DNA from: Ceratothoa steindachneri
Taxonomy: Eukaryota > Arthropoda > Malacostraca > Isopoda > Cymothoidae
DNA: 64,000 bases
Direction of reading: 5' to 3'
Assembly: GCA_963969495.1 (NCBI GenBank)
Contig: OZ018327.1
Location: 39,697,724 to 39,761,723 of the forward strand
Shown piece by piece: positions 11,385-22,984 of this stretch. The translations under genes were made by a program, and so were the position numbers. How positions within the stretch are numbered: the stretch's first letter is position 1; every line of letters begins with the position of its first letter. The notes beneath the pieces were generated by a model. That model worked only from the letters and a program-made list of their open reading frames with translations, searched no databases and was not told the DNA's origin.

Positions 11385-11890
11385 ATGATTTGCCAAGAAT
11401 ACCCCTTAACCGATTACTCAAGAAAAGACTGAGAGAATTTTAAGAATAGCTCTTAAGCGATTGAATCAGAAACAAAGAATTTTTTTTTGTGAATACGAAT
11501 TCTAATATTGATCAAGAAGCGACCGAAAGATTTAAAAGAATATCCGCTTTCCGAATGTTCCAGGAGCGACTCAGAGATATTTAAGAGTAGCCCTTATCCG
11601 AATGCTGCAGAAGTAATCGAAAGGTTTATAAGAATACCCCTTATCCTACTGGTCCAGAAGCGAAATAATTTTAAGTATACGTCTTATCCGATTTCTTCAG
11701 AAGCGAACAAAAGATTTGGGAAAATACCCCTCATCCGAGTGCTCCAGAAGCGATCGAATGATTTTTAAGAATACCCCTCATCCGATTGCTCCAGAAGCGA
11801 TGGGAAGATTTTGGAAAAATACCCCTCATCCGATTGCTTCAGAATCTCATCCGATCACTCCAGAATCGACCGATTGATTTTCAATAACTA
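11385..11890. repeat. 47-bp minisatellite, about ten units
   Basis: The block CCAGAAGCGA recurs at spacings of 47, 47, 47, 43, 47, 47 and 48 bp, followed each time by GATTTTTAAGAATACCCCT and TCATCCGATTGCT variants. Earlier, more diverged units reach back to about 11385. The 86-codon open frame within it is a by-product of the repeat. Confidence 0.85.
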
Positions 11891-13439
11891 GGAATATTAA
11901 AAAAAGCAGACGAACCGGCAGAAAATAGCAAACAACTCGCTGGCAACACGTAAATAAACATGATAAAGCTTCCTGTGTCGGAGCGAGTTTAATATCTCTG
12001 ACCTTTAATCTTACCTTGATCGTCGTGATTTTTCCTTCGTCTCAGATACGCCAATTCCCCCGTTATAAATGACGTTAAACCACAGTGTCGAGGTTTAGTG
12101 AGTGGGTAATCCCAGTCCCACTTCCTGGACATATATTTGATTACCGCACCGAGGTGAAGCGGAGGTGAAGCGTATCCAATACACCTACCTTAGCCACTTC
12201 CGGTGAATAAGAATAACCCGGTGCGTACCCTTTTGATCAAAACTAAGATGATGATCCCCTGAGTGTGTCCCCACTCAGTAAAAGCCAACCATGGGTAGAT
12301 CGGTGTAATATTGAGATTTAAGCTGAGTGGATTGCTTAATAATTGCCAAAGGATCGTCCAAATTAGTTAAACACACAGATACAAAAAATAATCTTTAATG
12401 TACATGAATTTGAAATAAGCAACAGCGTATATAAATATAAATAGAATTAATCTTGCACTGAATAAATTAGTCTACAAAAATGTCGTGGGGATTACTTGAA
12501 AATTACTCACTGGGATGCTTGCGTCTCAATGACACCCGACAGAACGAAGAGAATATTATCATTGAGTTAAACACTGAATTAAGCACTCCTAATACTCGAG
12601 GTTATGGGCTTGGGATGAGAATTCTAGTTCACAAATAAACTGATGAAGCTAGGGAAGGGGATAATTCAATTAACGATACCTTTTGAGTTCGTAAGTATTT
12701 TTGAAGGGGACGGTGACGATGATCGCACATAGTCCGGCCGTCTGTGGTTACCAAATGAGAAGGTAATCCTAGACCGGTATATAATGATACTCTGCTAGAT
12801 CACGAAGGTGAGCCAAACGGTGACTCAAATCGGACTTCTTCTTCGAAGTACTTGTCTGATTATTCGGCTCCTGGAGTGGGTAGCCAAAACCGATTACCTA
12901 GCTACGTCTAGGGTAATCCGCAGAGAGAGGTCCTGTGTAACCTCAGACTCTGAAGGGGGGCTGCGAGAAGTACCGTAACGGCAACAACCAATTCCCCGAG
13001 AAGTTCCTTCCTTGCAGCGGTCGAACGGTTTCCTTTGTGGATCGGGCTCCACACAAACTCGACGCAGGTCCAAGATCTTCGGCCTGATTCCAGGGAGAAG
13101 TTTTCCTTTTATTTCCCTCACGAGCAGAAATCGAGAGAGAGAAACGAATTCTCGTAAAATCCGTATCGTCGCGCAAAAGACCTTTTTTCATCTTTGGACA
13201 GACAGTATGTCTTTCACGCCTTCGAGCCATCTCGGAGTTTACGGTGGCGCGAAAAAGGGCGACAGAAAATTCGAGGCGAGAGGTGCATTTAGAGATACGA
13301 GAAGGCACGCAGCTTGTGTCGGAGTATTTATGCGTACACTTATGTACACGGTATTTAGACTTCTACACACAGCATCCTACCCCACTCACTCATGTGTCCA
13401 CTTGAAGAGGGATATCATGTTGAGCGTGGTCGTCCTTGT
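11891..13439. other. Gene-free, moderately GC-rich stretch; origin unknown
   Basis: Less AT-rich than its surroundings, with overlapping open frames on both strands at 12894-13518 (up to 168 codons). None has a motif I recognise, and simultaneous open frames on both strands suggest composition, not coding. The octamer GGTAATCC occurs several times. An old LTR or other repeat is possible, but I cannot find matching ends. Confidence 0.4.
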
Positions 13440-13650
13440 TGCTGCTGACATCCTGAGGTTTATGTGTCCTTCTAGCCCAAAGACCCGAAGTTTGCTCTCC
13501 TTGCCTCAATGCCTATAGAAAGATCTGCGGCTAAATAATTTCCACCTATTTTATCTTTCTTTTGCTTCACTTTCTTTCAAGTTCTCTCCTTACAGATTTA
13601 TCCCAAGAGACGCCCTCGTCGCTTTTTCGCTTTAGATTTGAGAGTGTTCA
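13440..13650. repeat. Dispersed repeat of unknown type, copy 2
   Basis: Same block order as 10540-10745: CTGACATCCTGAGG, TTGCCTCAATGCCT, AGATCTGCGG, TTTCTTTTGCTTCACTTTC, CGCCCTCGTCGCTTTTTCGC. Direct orientation, roughly 2.9 kb apart. Confidence 0.6.
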
Positions 13651-14831
13651 TCCCTGCGCATCCTCACTAGTTCGACCTCAGATTGCCCTGAAAAATGACT
13701 TCAGAAAACTACAGTCACGTGAATAGGTTAAATTCTCCCCATTTCTTTACTCTCCCTCTCACAGACACTGTTTTCCGCCATTTTGAACGCCTATTGAATC
13801 CTCTATTTAAATTCGTTTGTTGGTGAAAACTAAGAATGTTCTAATATTCCCCATTAATGTATGTGTGCAATGAACAACCCTGTACACTCTACTTTGAAAA
13901 ACTTAATATGTACGGTGATTCTTAATTAGCCTCCGTGTAAACGTGAATATGGAACAAATAGTATTGTGAACTCGACATCGAAAACGCTGTCATTGGCATA
14001 AGTTCTTAAGCCCAGACAAATAAGACCTCCGCTGAATTACGACTTGATTGAACTTGGCCGTGTATCATCAAAGTTTGCGTCCCATTCTATTAGACCAATC
14101 CTCGTTTAATTAAAACCTTGACAGGACAAAAATAGTCAAAATTAGTCCATAAACAGCATTACAATCTCGTAATCAGATTATTTACTATTATAACAAACAA
14201 GAATAAACCCCTTTAGCTTACTTTTTAGTGTTAGATATAAATAAGCCCCACCCAGCAGTCAAACATGGAGACCTATCTGTATATCTACAAGACGCTCAAT
14301 CTGTTCCTGCGAACACAACGTTGTTCGCTCGTAACTAACGCTCATTCACGATTGTGCGTAAACTGCCGGGCGCGCGCGGTAAAACCTTTACCCATTGTAA
14401 GTATATTATTACATGATATTATATAATAGTGAGAGTGCGCAACTCTCCTGAATCTACCTTCAACCCACAAATAATAATACACAGAAATTAAAGATATTTT
14501 TGTGCCCCAATATAAGAATTTCAAACCATATGCAGCTGTATTTATGTGCGATAGGACTTTTTATCCAGGGTAACGCTGGGTACCTATGTTAGGTTTTTTT
14601 TATATTCTGGGAACTGTTTGGAACAATGATCGATCAGACTTGGTTGAATATATTACTAATATATGCTCAAAGAAGGATTTATTACAATATTCTCAATAAG
14701 TTAAATTAAAAAGTAATATTGCCTGTTCGTGGAAGACAGAGTGCCCATTTCCCTCCGAGAAAATAAAATGAATTGAAGGAGGGAGATGAAATTAAACGAA
14801 TTCTATAGCCAAAAAAAGTCCCCTGATCTGA

Positions 14832-14834
<3 letters not shown>
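13651..14834. other. No gene seen
   Basis: AT-rich sequence without recognisable features. Confidence 0.55.
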
Positions 14835-14897
<63 letters not shown>

Positions 14898-14902
14898 TAT
14901 AT
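14835..14902. repeat. (AT)n microsatellite
   Basis: AT tract with a single C interruption near its right end. Confidence 0.95.
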
Positions 14903-15706
14903 GGACAATAGTGAACAAGACTGTCGCAAAACCTACCCCATATCAACAACATGATCAGAATCAGTTAGGCCAAATATTGCCAGAACTGAGCCGTTATCTA
15001 AATTTCTAAAATATTTTTAGGAGAAAAATTCAGTCAACCACGATGTGTCTATTGCTAATAAACTGATACACCTTCAATATCAAAGTCATTCCAAGTATTC
15101 TTGAATTCAAAAAGAAACTTAGCCAACTTCTACAAACACATTTCATGAGAAATAAACCACGGCCATTGGCGTGATGTTCCTTTCGCCATCCACGGGAGTC
15201 AATCCTCGCTGCTTCCTTTCTGATTAAGTCCCGTCCCCAAACTGCTTCCCCAAATGGGAACTAATGTTTCATTCCCAGAGACATTAAGATACATTTTGGC
15301 TTAATTTTTTACATTCATTAGGAATTTGACCCTATAAGCAACGTATATCTGTCCATAGGTATATAATAGTCACCCTGTTCAAAATTTGAGAGGGAAAATT
15401 CATAATTTGGCTAATCCACTAAAGGAAATAGATATTAAATGCGAGTTGGTCCAAAACTTCAAAGGTAACTCGGGTTAAGCCATTAATGCTCGAATTTGGT
15501 TTCCTAAAAGAGAATCTATTTGCGAAGGATACCAAAAATGTCTGAAAAATCTTTCAAAAGAATTTTTTTAAATGTTAGAAACTTTGCACATTTGAGGTTG
15601 TGTCTACGGGGAACCTTACGCTTGGTGACATTAAGGCATGCGAGCCCCCAAGGGGGACGGACCACGTAATAGGGATAAAGCCACTGCTACCCCTCCAACC
15701 TGGAGG
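14903..15706. other. No gene seen
   Basis: AT-rich, becoming GC-richer after about 15600, where short hairpins such as GCCCCCAAGGGGG and CCTCCAACCTGGAGG occur just before the inverted-repeat unit. Confidence 0.5.
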
Positions 15707-15767
15707 CTCTTTTTCGGAACAGAACCGGACAGCGAATTAGGTGTTCGAGGCAATCGCGAGGTTAAAG

Positions 15768-16200
15768 TTAGGTTAGGTTAGGTTATGTTAGGTTAGGTTA
15801 GGTTAGGTTGAGCTAGATTGGGTTGGGTTAGGTTAAGTGTAGGTTAGGTTTGCTTAAGTTAGGTTAGGTTGGGTTAGGTTAGGTGGGGTTAGGTTAGGTT
15901 GGGTTGGGTTAAGGTAGGTTGGGTTAGGTTAGGTTAATGTAGGTTAGGTTAGATTAGGTTAGGTTAGGCTGGGTTGAGTTAGGATGGGTTAGGTTAGGTT
16001 GGATTTGATTGAGTTGGGTTAGGTTAGGTTAGGTTATGTTGGGTTAAGTTGGGTGGGGTTGAGTTAGATTACGTTAGGTTAGGTTTGCTTAGGTTAGGTA
16101 AGGTTAGATTAGGTTTGCTTAACTTAAGTTAGGTTAGATTTGCTTAAGTTAGGCTAGGTTATTTTAGGTTGGTTTGAGTTGGGTTAGATTTGGTGAGATT
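15768..16200 (+). repeat. Degenerate (TTAGG)n array, interstitial telomere-like
   Basis: Some 430 bp of AGGTT units with frequent substitutions (GGGTT, AAGTT, TGCTT, GATTG). TTAGG is the canonical telomere unit of most arthropods, but an array this degenerate and flanked by unique DNA is interstitial, not a chromosome end. Simple AGGTT expansion with no telomeric origin is the alternative. Confidence 0.85.
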
Positions 16201-16498
16201 AGCTTACGATAAGATAGCGACTTTGCAATAATGGTCATTTTACGAAACTTTCATTAGCATCGTCGTGTTGTTGTTGGCGCCATAAAAAGCGCGAATGCAA
16301 TTTCAGTGATGGATGCGAAAAGAGACTTGGTTAGAAGAATCAAAATTATCTTTCGAGACAAACGTTAATTTCATTCACGCATGGTGCAAAGATTAACATG
16401 TACTGTTTTTTTTTATTTTAAAGAGCTAAAATATTAACATAAGCCATAACCGATTGGAAAACCTTTTGTGACAAGTTTTCACCAGTTCCTTGCTCGAA

Positions 16499-16545
16499 AA
16501 CCTAACCTATCCTAATCTACCATAACCTAACCTAACCTATAGGTT
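16499..16545 (-). repeat. Short CCTAA-strand telomere-like array
   Basis: Reads AACCTAACCTATCCTAATC and CATAACCTAACCTAACCTA, the complement orientation of the array at 15768-16200. Confidence 0.8.
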
Positions 16546-16649
16546 GCACTCACACTACGAGCAACGAACGACATATCTCAAACCTCACCATTGTCTCGAA
16601 CGCCTAATTCGCTGCCAGGCCTGTTCCGAAAACGACCCATAGAGTTTTT

Positions 16650-17835
16650 TCGAAGAAACCCTCGTTAGTTTTCGCATTATGACGCCTTTTGAAAAAGTTA
16701 TTTTACACTCTGTTATTTTATCTTTACAAAAGTTTACGTGTAATAAAAAAAATATGTTCATTGTCTGGAGGTGTGGCGAGATGGAAGTGAAAAGAATCGA
16801 TATCTCTGATCTCCTGCACACGGGCCACAATAAGTCCGACATTGTCAAGCGGATGACCGTCCACAGAGTTGCAGAGAGGCTCGTGAATGATGAAGACCTC
16901 AAAGATCGACATCGTTTAAGAAGACCTCAAGTTGTCAACCGTTTGGTGTAAGAAAGGCCTTCGAAAGTGCTCCGAAGATCAAAATTACAGCACTCGTGAA
17001 GAAGAACATCTCGGTGACCACTGTGCCCATTGTTGTCATGGAGGATGGTGGCATAAGCCTGAGGTGCGTGGAAAGGTCTCAGCTCAGCATTTGTATGGGA
17101 GAACGTCGGGAGTGATGCCGTCGCCTTTTGAAAGACTAGAAGAGTTGATCCAGTCATCAAGAAGCAGAATTATCGCGTTTTAATCTTCGGTCAGGCCGTC
17201 TCCGAGGTCCGCTACGTGTCCACGTTCGAGCCCCCGACCTCCGTGATGATGCTCGGCGTCATGGCTTCGAATGGCGAGAAGATGCCGCCGGTGGGGTTCG
17301 AGGCCGGTTAGAGGCTCACCCCAGTCAATTACAGGGACATCTTGGCCCAAAACGTCCTGCCTTGTATGAGACAGATCACGAAGAAGGCAGACTAAGTCTT
17401 TCAGCAGGACGGTGCCCCTGCACACACGGCCAAGACCGTGCATGAGTGGTTGTGGTCGAACATGAACTTCTGGTCGAAGGACCTTTGGCCGCGCAGGCGC
17501 CTAACCTCACTTCCCTCGACTACAGCGTGTTGGCTCGTGTCGAGCTAAAGGCCTGCAAGGTCCGTCACAGCAACATCGACGAGCTAAAGTCCTCCGTCAA
17601 CCGCGTGTGGACCAGCATGAGGAAGGACTTTGTCCACAACGCGTGCGCAGCCTTCTGGTCTTGTCTAGAGAGCGTGTTCGACGCCGAGGGCTGCCACAAT
17701 GATTTATATTACAATAAAAACACATATTCATATATTATAACAACAAAAACATGTCTAACTGCATCAAAACTATCATTGTGTCCTTTTCTGAGAGCATAGT
17801 AACGAGTGTAACAGGACTTTTGCAATACCCGGTGT
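16650..17835 (+). mobile_element. maT/mariner-like transposon, family M1 copy 1
   Basis: The 3' end (ACGAGTGTAACAGGACTTTT, then GCAATACCCGGTGTA) is nearly the same as the end of the copy at 36530-37615, so the two define one family. The transposase region between is broken. It is clearly richer in G and C than the surrounding DNA, as is the second copy. The 5' terminal repeat is not identifiable, so the left boundary is approximate. Confidence 0.75.
16760..17690 (+). pseudogene. maT/mariner-like transposase, family M1 copy 1
   Basis: DDE/D transposase relic. The N-terminus (about 16781) reads MEVKRIDISDLLHTGH and then a shortened helix-turn-helix ending RVAERLVNDEDLKDR, with about eight residues missing relative to copy 2. 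Further on come VSTFEPPTSVMMLGVMASN, DILAQNVLPCM and the second catalytic block VFQQDGAPAHTAKTVHEWL (near 17397). After a frameshift the third block ends in TSLDYSV. The spacing between second and third Asp is about 36-37 residues, as in the maT (DD37D) group. The C-terminus LESVFDAEGCHND matches the family end. Stops and frameshifts make it inactive. Confidence 0.8.
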
Positions 17836-18810
17836 ATATATTTTTTAAAATATGATTCAAGAACGATTCCCAATATGTCGGATGGTAAAACTTTCGCGCA
17901 TACTCATTGATGCCCTGTGATAAATTCTATCAACAAACCATACACTTTTTTTCTTAGTTTTACTTTAGATGTATTCGGTTTGTAATATATTGCATCACAA
18001 CAGTATCAAGGCATGCATGCCGGAGGCTGATAATCATTCAAAGCTGATGAAATGCTCCTTTATTGGGCTCTTGAGGAGTGAAATATCACCGAACTGTGTG
18101 ATTGCGCCGGTGTTTACTGCAAGATTAATTTCCTCCCCACGAAATTAGTTTTGTTTCCAGCACACGAGTATCACATGCCGTCTTTCAGTCTCGGAGATCT
18201 TCGTCTTTGATTACACATTGTCCAATGTCATTTTTGGCTCGAAGATCAATACTTTATGTATCCTGTTGATACGAATTCTCCTTCTCTGGCGCATCTACTT
18301 CTCCCTTTGAAGAAAAGTTCCAATCTTCTTCTTTTAATTTATTCTTTTGTTGCATCTACAAAGTATTTTATGAATGTGTCGTATGCTCGCTAATGAGTGA
18401 GAATGCATTTGTTAGGCTAGACATTAGGGAGGCTAGGAGCGTGATTGAGAGAATGAATCAAAATAGAGGGTCAAGGTATTAGTTATATGTTAGATACATA
18501 GGGGTGAAGATGATGAGCGGGCAGTGATAGACAGTGGAAAGTAGCACTGAATGTCGGCATGGATCTTAATTTAGTTAGAGATTCATTGGTAGATGAGCAG
18601 GTAAAGAATGTTCAAATGGGACTAGGACTAAGTTTGTTTTGAAAGATTCAAATGAAGGTGAATGTTAATAGAATAAATAAGTCAGGCCAGGTTAGGTTGA
18701 TAAGACAAAGGGATGCGGAACCTTTAAGCTTGACTAATAGATTCATTGACCTAAAAGAAGAAGTAACTAGAAGTGACTCGACAGATGGTTTAGAATTCAA
18801 TGATTCTGAA
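17836..18810. other. No gene seen
   Basis: AT-rich stretch; an open frame at 18652-18999 runs into the next transposon relic and is not a gene of its own. Confidence 0.5.
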
Positions 18811-18828
18811 CGTGGGGCGCACGCCCCA
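18811..18828. other. 18-bp GC-rich perfect hairpin at a transposon breakpoint
   Basis: GTGGGGCGCACGCCCCAC has an 8-bp stem and a two-base loop. It sits exactly where similarity to the mariner family M2 begins, so it may mark the breakpoint of the truncation. Confidence 0.6.
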
Positions 18829-19619
18829 CAGGAGCCCCAAACTTTCCTTAACCTCCTTTGGACCTCGAATGAATCTCACTTCCATCTTAAAGGAAAGGTG
18901 GACTCGAAGACAAATGTCTTCTGGGGGACCTCCAAACCAAATGAGGTAGCCACCAAGCCCCTACACTCCCCTAATTGCACGGTATGGACTGCAATCTGAG
19001 CCAGAGGCATCATCGGACCATTCTTCTTAGAGGAATCTGGCGCGACAGTGACAGTCGCCAAGGAGCGGTATGTTGAGGTCCTCAAAACCTTCAAGAGGGA
19101 GCTGCAGATCCTGTTCCAGTCGCTTATGGAGAAGTTCTAGTTCCAGCATGATGGATCAAGCTCTCACACCTTAAACCTGTCCCGAGATTTGGTGAAGAGA
19201 ACTTTGGTGGCCGTGTGATCAGTCTCAAGACTGATTTTGAGGGGGCACCTCACAGCCCAGACCTTAGCATCCTAGATTTCTCTGGGGCTACCTTAAAGAC
19301 AGGGTGTATGCAAGGGGACTCAGGACCATCAGGTAACTCAAGGAAGCCATCAGGGAGGAGATCAGAGCCATTAGTCGGTTGGTTTGTAAGGACATCATGG
19401 ACAACTTTGTGATGCACCTCAAGAAATACACAGAGCTAAATGGAGGTCATCTCGAACACGTGCTCTAGCATAAAGAAGAAAGTCAAAAGACTCTTATGTT
19501 TTAATATGATGTTTTAAACACAATAAACTAGTTAGCACCAAAGTTTCATTCAATCCTTGTAAAAAATTAAGAAGACACCTATCGAAATTTGGGGCCCGTT
19601 TTGGTAGGATCACCCTGTA
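18824..19619 (+). mobile_element. 5'-truncated mariner-like transposon, family M2 copy 1
   Basis: From GGAGCCCCAAACTTTCC onward this matches, on the opposite strand, the complete element at 39889-41260. The right end GGGGCCCGTTTTGGTAGG then ATCACCCTGTA corresponds to that element's terminal repeat. The N-terminal third of the transposase is missing. Confidence 0.85.
18840..19470 (+). pseudogene. Mariner-like transposase fragment, family M2 copy 1
   Basis: The fragment begins inside the catalytic domain with TFLNLLWTSNESHFHLKGK, where the usual SDEAHF block has become SNESHF, so the first catalytic Asp is replaced by Asn. It continues with NCTVWTAI, a stop, GIIGPFFLEESGATVTVAKE, a stop, and the second Asp block as QHDGSSSHTLNLSRDL. 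The third region is frameshifted. The copy at 40.0-41.0 kb shows the same residues, so identification is secure even though nothing here could be functional. Confidence 0.8.
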
Positions 19620-20100
19620 TGTTATTAATTTGATATCAAGATCAACTTGATGAATATTTCTTTTCTTTTCAGTTTTCAGTGCAGGTGAATTGATGTTTTT
19701 TTATTAAACATGAACATTTAGTTTTATGTAATTTTATGTCCATGTGCTATCATGATTTTACTCAGATGGTCAATTTTATGTATCGCACAATAACAGGTCA
19801 TACCTGCAGCAATTTGCAGCTTTACTTCTTTAACGTTATCATTATTTTGTATTTATTGTTTTTTTCATGAGTTGAGAGGTTTCTAATTCTTGGTATAATA
19901 CTGCAGTGGCAAAGTTTACAAAATGCTGCCTCTGATCGATCTTCAGCCTTTTTGTACCATACATACGAATATCTTTTCTCCCAATTATAATTGTATTTAC
20001 GATTGCTATGATAAGAAGCTTTCCTTCCTTTGAAGACATGACTATGAGTAAAGCAAATAAATTATAAAAGCACACAGGGTCACCGTATAGAAACTTAGAA
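19620..20100. other. No gene seen
   Basis: AT-rich DNA between two transposon relics. Confidence 0.5.
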
Positions 20101-21360
20101 AGTACACCTCCAGATGCGTTAGGCCTATATTAGTTCTATGCTAGGAGCTATAGCCTATGACCATGGGCGTCCACATAAAGAAAATGCAGGGGGGGGAGGG
20201 CAAAATATGGAGATGTGCCGTGTCGTGAGCAAAATGTTTCGTGAGCATTGGCTGTGTTCATGCTCGTCCGCAGGGGATCAAGGATGGGCACTTGCCCCCT
20301 TAGAATTTATGGAAAATAAAAATAAAAATGCAGGGAAAATACAAAATTAATAAAATATCATGGACATTGTTCAACTGTTTGTTCAGTTTCCCACTAATTA
20401 AGTATTATTATTACTACTACGCGAATAGGAGATGGAGTCTTCGAGGATCTCTTCCAAATTTGTCAATGACCCTGTTCATTATCACTGTGTTCTAGCTGTT
20501 TACTTTTTCACGGTGGACACTGAGCACACAGAGGTCGGACAAACGTTGATCGGTCATTGTTGACCTTAACCAGGTCTTCACCCTGCACATTGTGCTAAAA
20601 GGCCTATCCACTGGGCATGTTGTTGCAGGCAGAGTCAGTGCGATAAGGATAGCCTTGCGCACAGCCAGAAACAGAGTGGTCTCCTTCAACAGCTCAATCA
20701 TACCCAGAGAGAGAGAGAGAATTGTCATCCAGTGGGCCCTTATGTTTTTGCACGTCATACCACGCTAGTGCTTCTTCAACAAGATTCTCCATTTCGTATA
20801 GTTCTTTGATAGATGAAACGATGTTCTTAAATACATCTCTTTCTATTTTCTTCATTTCTCTTGGATGTAATGCAAAAATATGAAAATATGATGTGTTACT
20901 ATCACCAAGGCGACTTTCTAGAGACTGAATCAAGGAATCCATGTACGGGATATATATGGCACTGCGATAGTACTCCTCAATGGAGCCTCCTACATTCGGC
21001 CGGTCGATCTGGCGTCGCATCGTCGGGTTATAGTCAATTCTATACCAAGTTCTCCTGACAATATTTTCACGTCAGAGATGACATCTTCTGAAAACACACG
21101 ACCCGCTTCATCCCGGTGATCTAGGAAAGCCTTCATTAACAAGTCAATGTGATTTCGGACTCCCATCATGTCCAACTCGACTGTCTGTAGCTGTTGGGTC
21201 ACTGGCTCCACATCGCTGAGTATTTCACTATAATCTTGAGACAGATGAGGAAGACTATGGCATCTGCTGCACTCCTCAGCTGATGTGCCATCTGACGGCT
21301 ATTCTGTGACTCATGTTGGCTTACCTCCACTTGCTCCATTCATTCGTAACTAAATGTTCG
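20101..21360 (-). mobile_element. hAT-superfamily transposon relic
   Basis: The minus strand encodes the C-terminal half of a hAT transposase (20490-21360). Beyond its stop the DNA becomes G-run rich (GCAGGGGGGGGAGGGC near 20187), as is common near hAT ends. A second G-run (21535-21550) lies upstream. I could not match the two ends base by base, so the element limits are approximate and an 8-bp target duplication was not found. Confidence 0.65.
20492..21360 (-). pseudogene. hAT transposase, C-terminal region with dimerisation domain
   Basis: The order on the minus strand is EPVTQQLQTVELDM, then (after a frameshift near 21010) MRRQIDRPNVGGSIEEYYRS, IYIPYMDSLIQSLESRLGD, and (after a second shift near 20730) ALTLPATTCPVDRPFSTM and CRVKTWLRSTMTDQRLSDL. 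The last two are the hAT C-terminal dimerisation block (LP.TTC..ER.FS...R.KTWLR..M...RL). The type with 'YIPYMDSLI' resembles the animal ZMYM1/P52rIPK-like group. The usual E before R in 'ERSFS' is D here. Two frameshifts make it a pseudogene. Confidence 0.8.
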
Positions 21361-22984
21361 CCTCTTTCCCGTTTTATGGTAACCTACGCGTAGATTTCCA
21401 TTCAGTCAAAGGAAGATGAGGAAATAAATAAACAGTGAAGGAGAAAGGGAAATAGAAGAGACAGGAAGATTGAAAGAAAAGGGGGAGAATGATTGCATGG
21501 GCAAACTACTTCTATCCTATAACTGGTACTGCAGGGAGGGGGGGGGGAGGAGGACTTATATACGTTTAGGAATCAGTTCGTAGAAAAAAAACACGAAAAT
21601 CAAATGTATTAACATAAACCCGTATGTTGGGGCAATTTTCGTCCTCATAGCAGATGTACAACATGGGCATTCTTCCTCTCCAAACTATTGGACCCAGTAG
21701 TTTGGTTGTTTTTTTGCCATATAGTTATTGAATTAACTTCTTTAATACAAATAATAAAAAAGGTGTAAGTTGGCACTTGGTGACCATTCAAATTCCGCCA
21801 ATATGCGGCCGGTAAGTTAAACTAGGGTATAAAGATCTAAACACACTGCCAAAATATCTCAAAATCATAAGTATTTAACCATTACCCACTTTCGACCATT
21901 CATTTAGGACCAGCAACTCGCCTAGACACAGTAAATGACTTCTGAAGTTGTAGTTAGTGTATTCGTCCCATTAAAGAATCAGACTGACTCGTTCACCCTT
22001 TGACATTAATCTATCCAAGAGTTGTTCACTTCATAGAGGGGAAAAGCTCTTCCAAACGTACTTTCCCCTATAGTAAAGTGTAAAAGTTCGCTTAGCAATT
22101 ATGGATCCACTTAATCTCACGCTAGCCAATCGAAATTAAGTCAAGTTTGGCAACTGCTTCCAAACGACAACTCTTATGATCAACTTTAATATGTTTCCGA
22201 TGCAAAATGTTCGAATTATTCGCTTGTTTTCCGTTCGGGGCTGCCCGCCTTTTCGCTCCAGCACGAGGAGCCTTGCTAATGAGTCGAGAAATTGAATCTA
22301 AGAGTTTTCGCCAACTTTCCAATCACATTGATTCAACTTTTTTCATTGTATTCAGCATTATTGAATTAATTTAATTAAAACACTACGCTCCAATTGATCA
22401 CTAAAAAAAAAAGGACAACTGTCTCTTCCGGAACACTTTTTATCAAAACATCTCTATTCTGTATCAATAGACCCGGAAAAATACCTCTACCTCAAACTTC
22501 CTATTCCAACCATACTTAAATATGATATATATTGTAGAGATATGTTGTAAATAAGGAATTCGATTGTATATTCTTCAATAGGAAAAGAAAAGTATCTTTA
22601 ATTTCTTCGTTCAAAGTAGGTAGCATTCAGATACTATTCAGGAATTAAATAAAAATAAATCTAAAACAATAAAGAGAAAAACAATTGACAAAGAAAACAA
22701 ACATGCAGAACTTACTCCTTCAAAATAGAATAAATACCTTTAATATTACACTCGAAGTATGTTTAACTGAATTAACGATTAGGCAACAGAATCCTCAGGA
22801 GAAAACTGCAGCAAAAAATAACACAAAGTATTTTTACTTTCTTCAAAACGCCGTACAGAAAAAATGCAATAATAATATTTTAAACTATTCCCGTCGAAAC
22901 TACGGTCATTATTTATCTGTACCGTAGATATAAGGAAGAAAATTACAGCAAGTAGTTTGATGGCGACTAAATATTTTGAAAGAT
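21361..22984. other. No gene seen
   Basis: AT-rich sequence with short unrelated open frames; nothing recognised. Confidence 0.55.

Larger units (their letters stand above)
15707..16637. mobile_element. Inverted-repeat unit enclosing telomere-like TTAGG arrays
   Basis: The left arm (15707-15762) contains TTTTTCGGAACAGAACCGG, CAGCGAATTAGGTGTTCGAG and GCAATCGCGAGGTT. The reverse complement of 16580-16637 reads GTTTTCGGAACAGGCCTGG, CAGCGAATTAGGCGTTCGAG and ACAATGGTGAGGTT. The TTAGG-strand array follows directly inside the left arm and a short CCTAA-strand array (16499-16545) lies inside the right arm. About 300 bp of unrelated DNA separates the two arrays. I cannot identify a target-site duplication. 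The unit may be a non-autonomous transposon that carries telomere-like DNA, or a folded-back duplication. Confidence 0.55.

Noticed and set aside
13012..13518. 168-codon plus-strand frame
   Set aside because: No recognisable motif, and the opposite strand is equally open; not supported as a gene.
15768..16200. True chromosome end
   Set aside because: The array is degenerate and has tens of kilobases of sequence on both sides.
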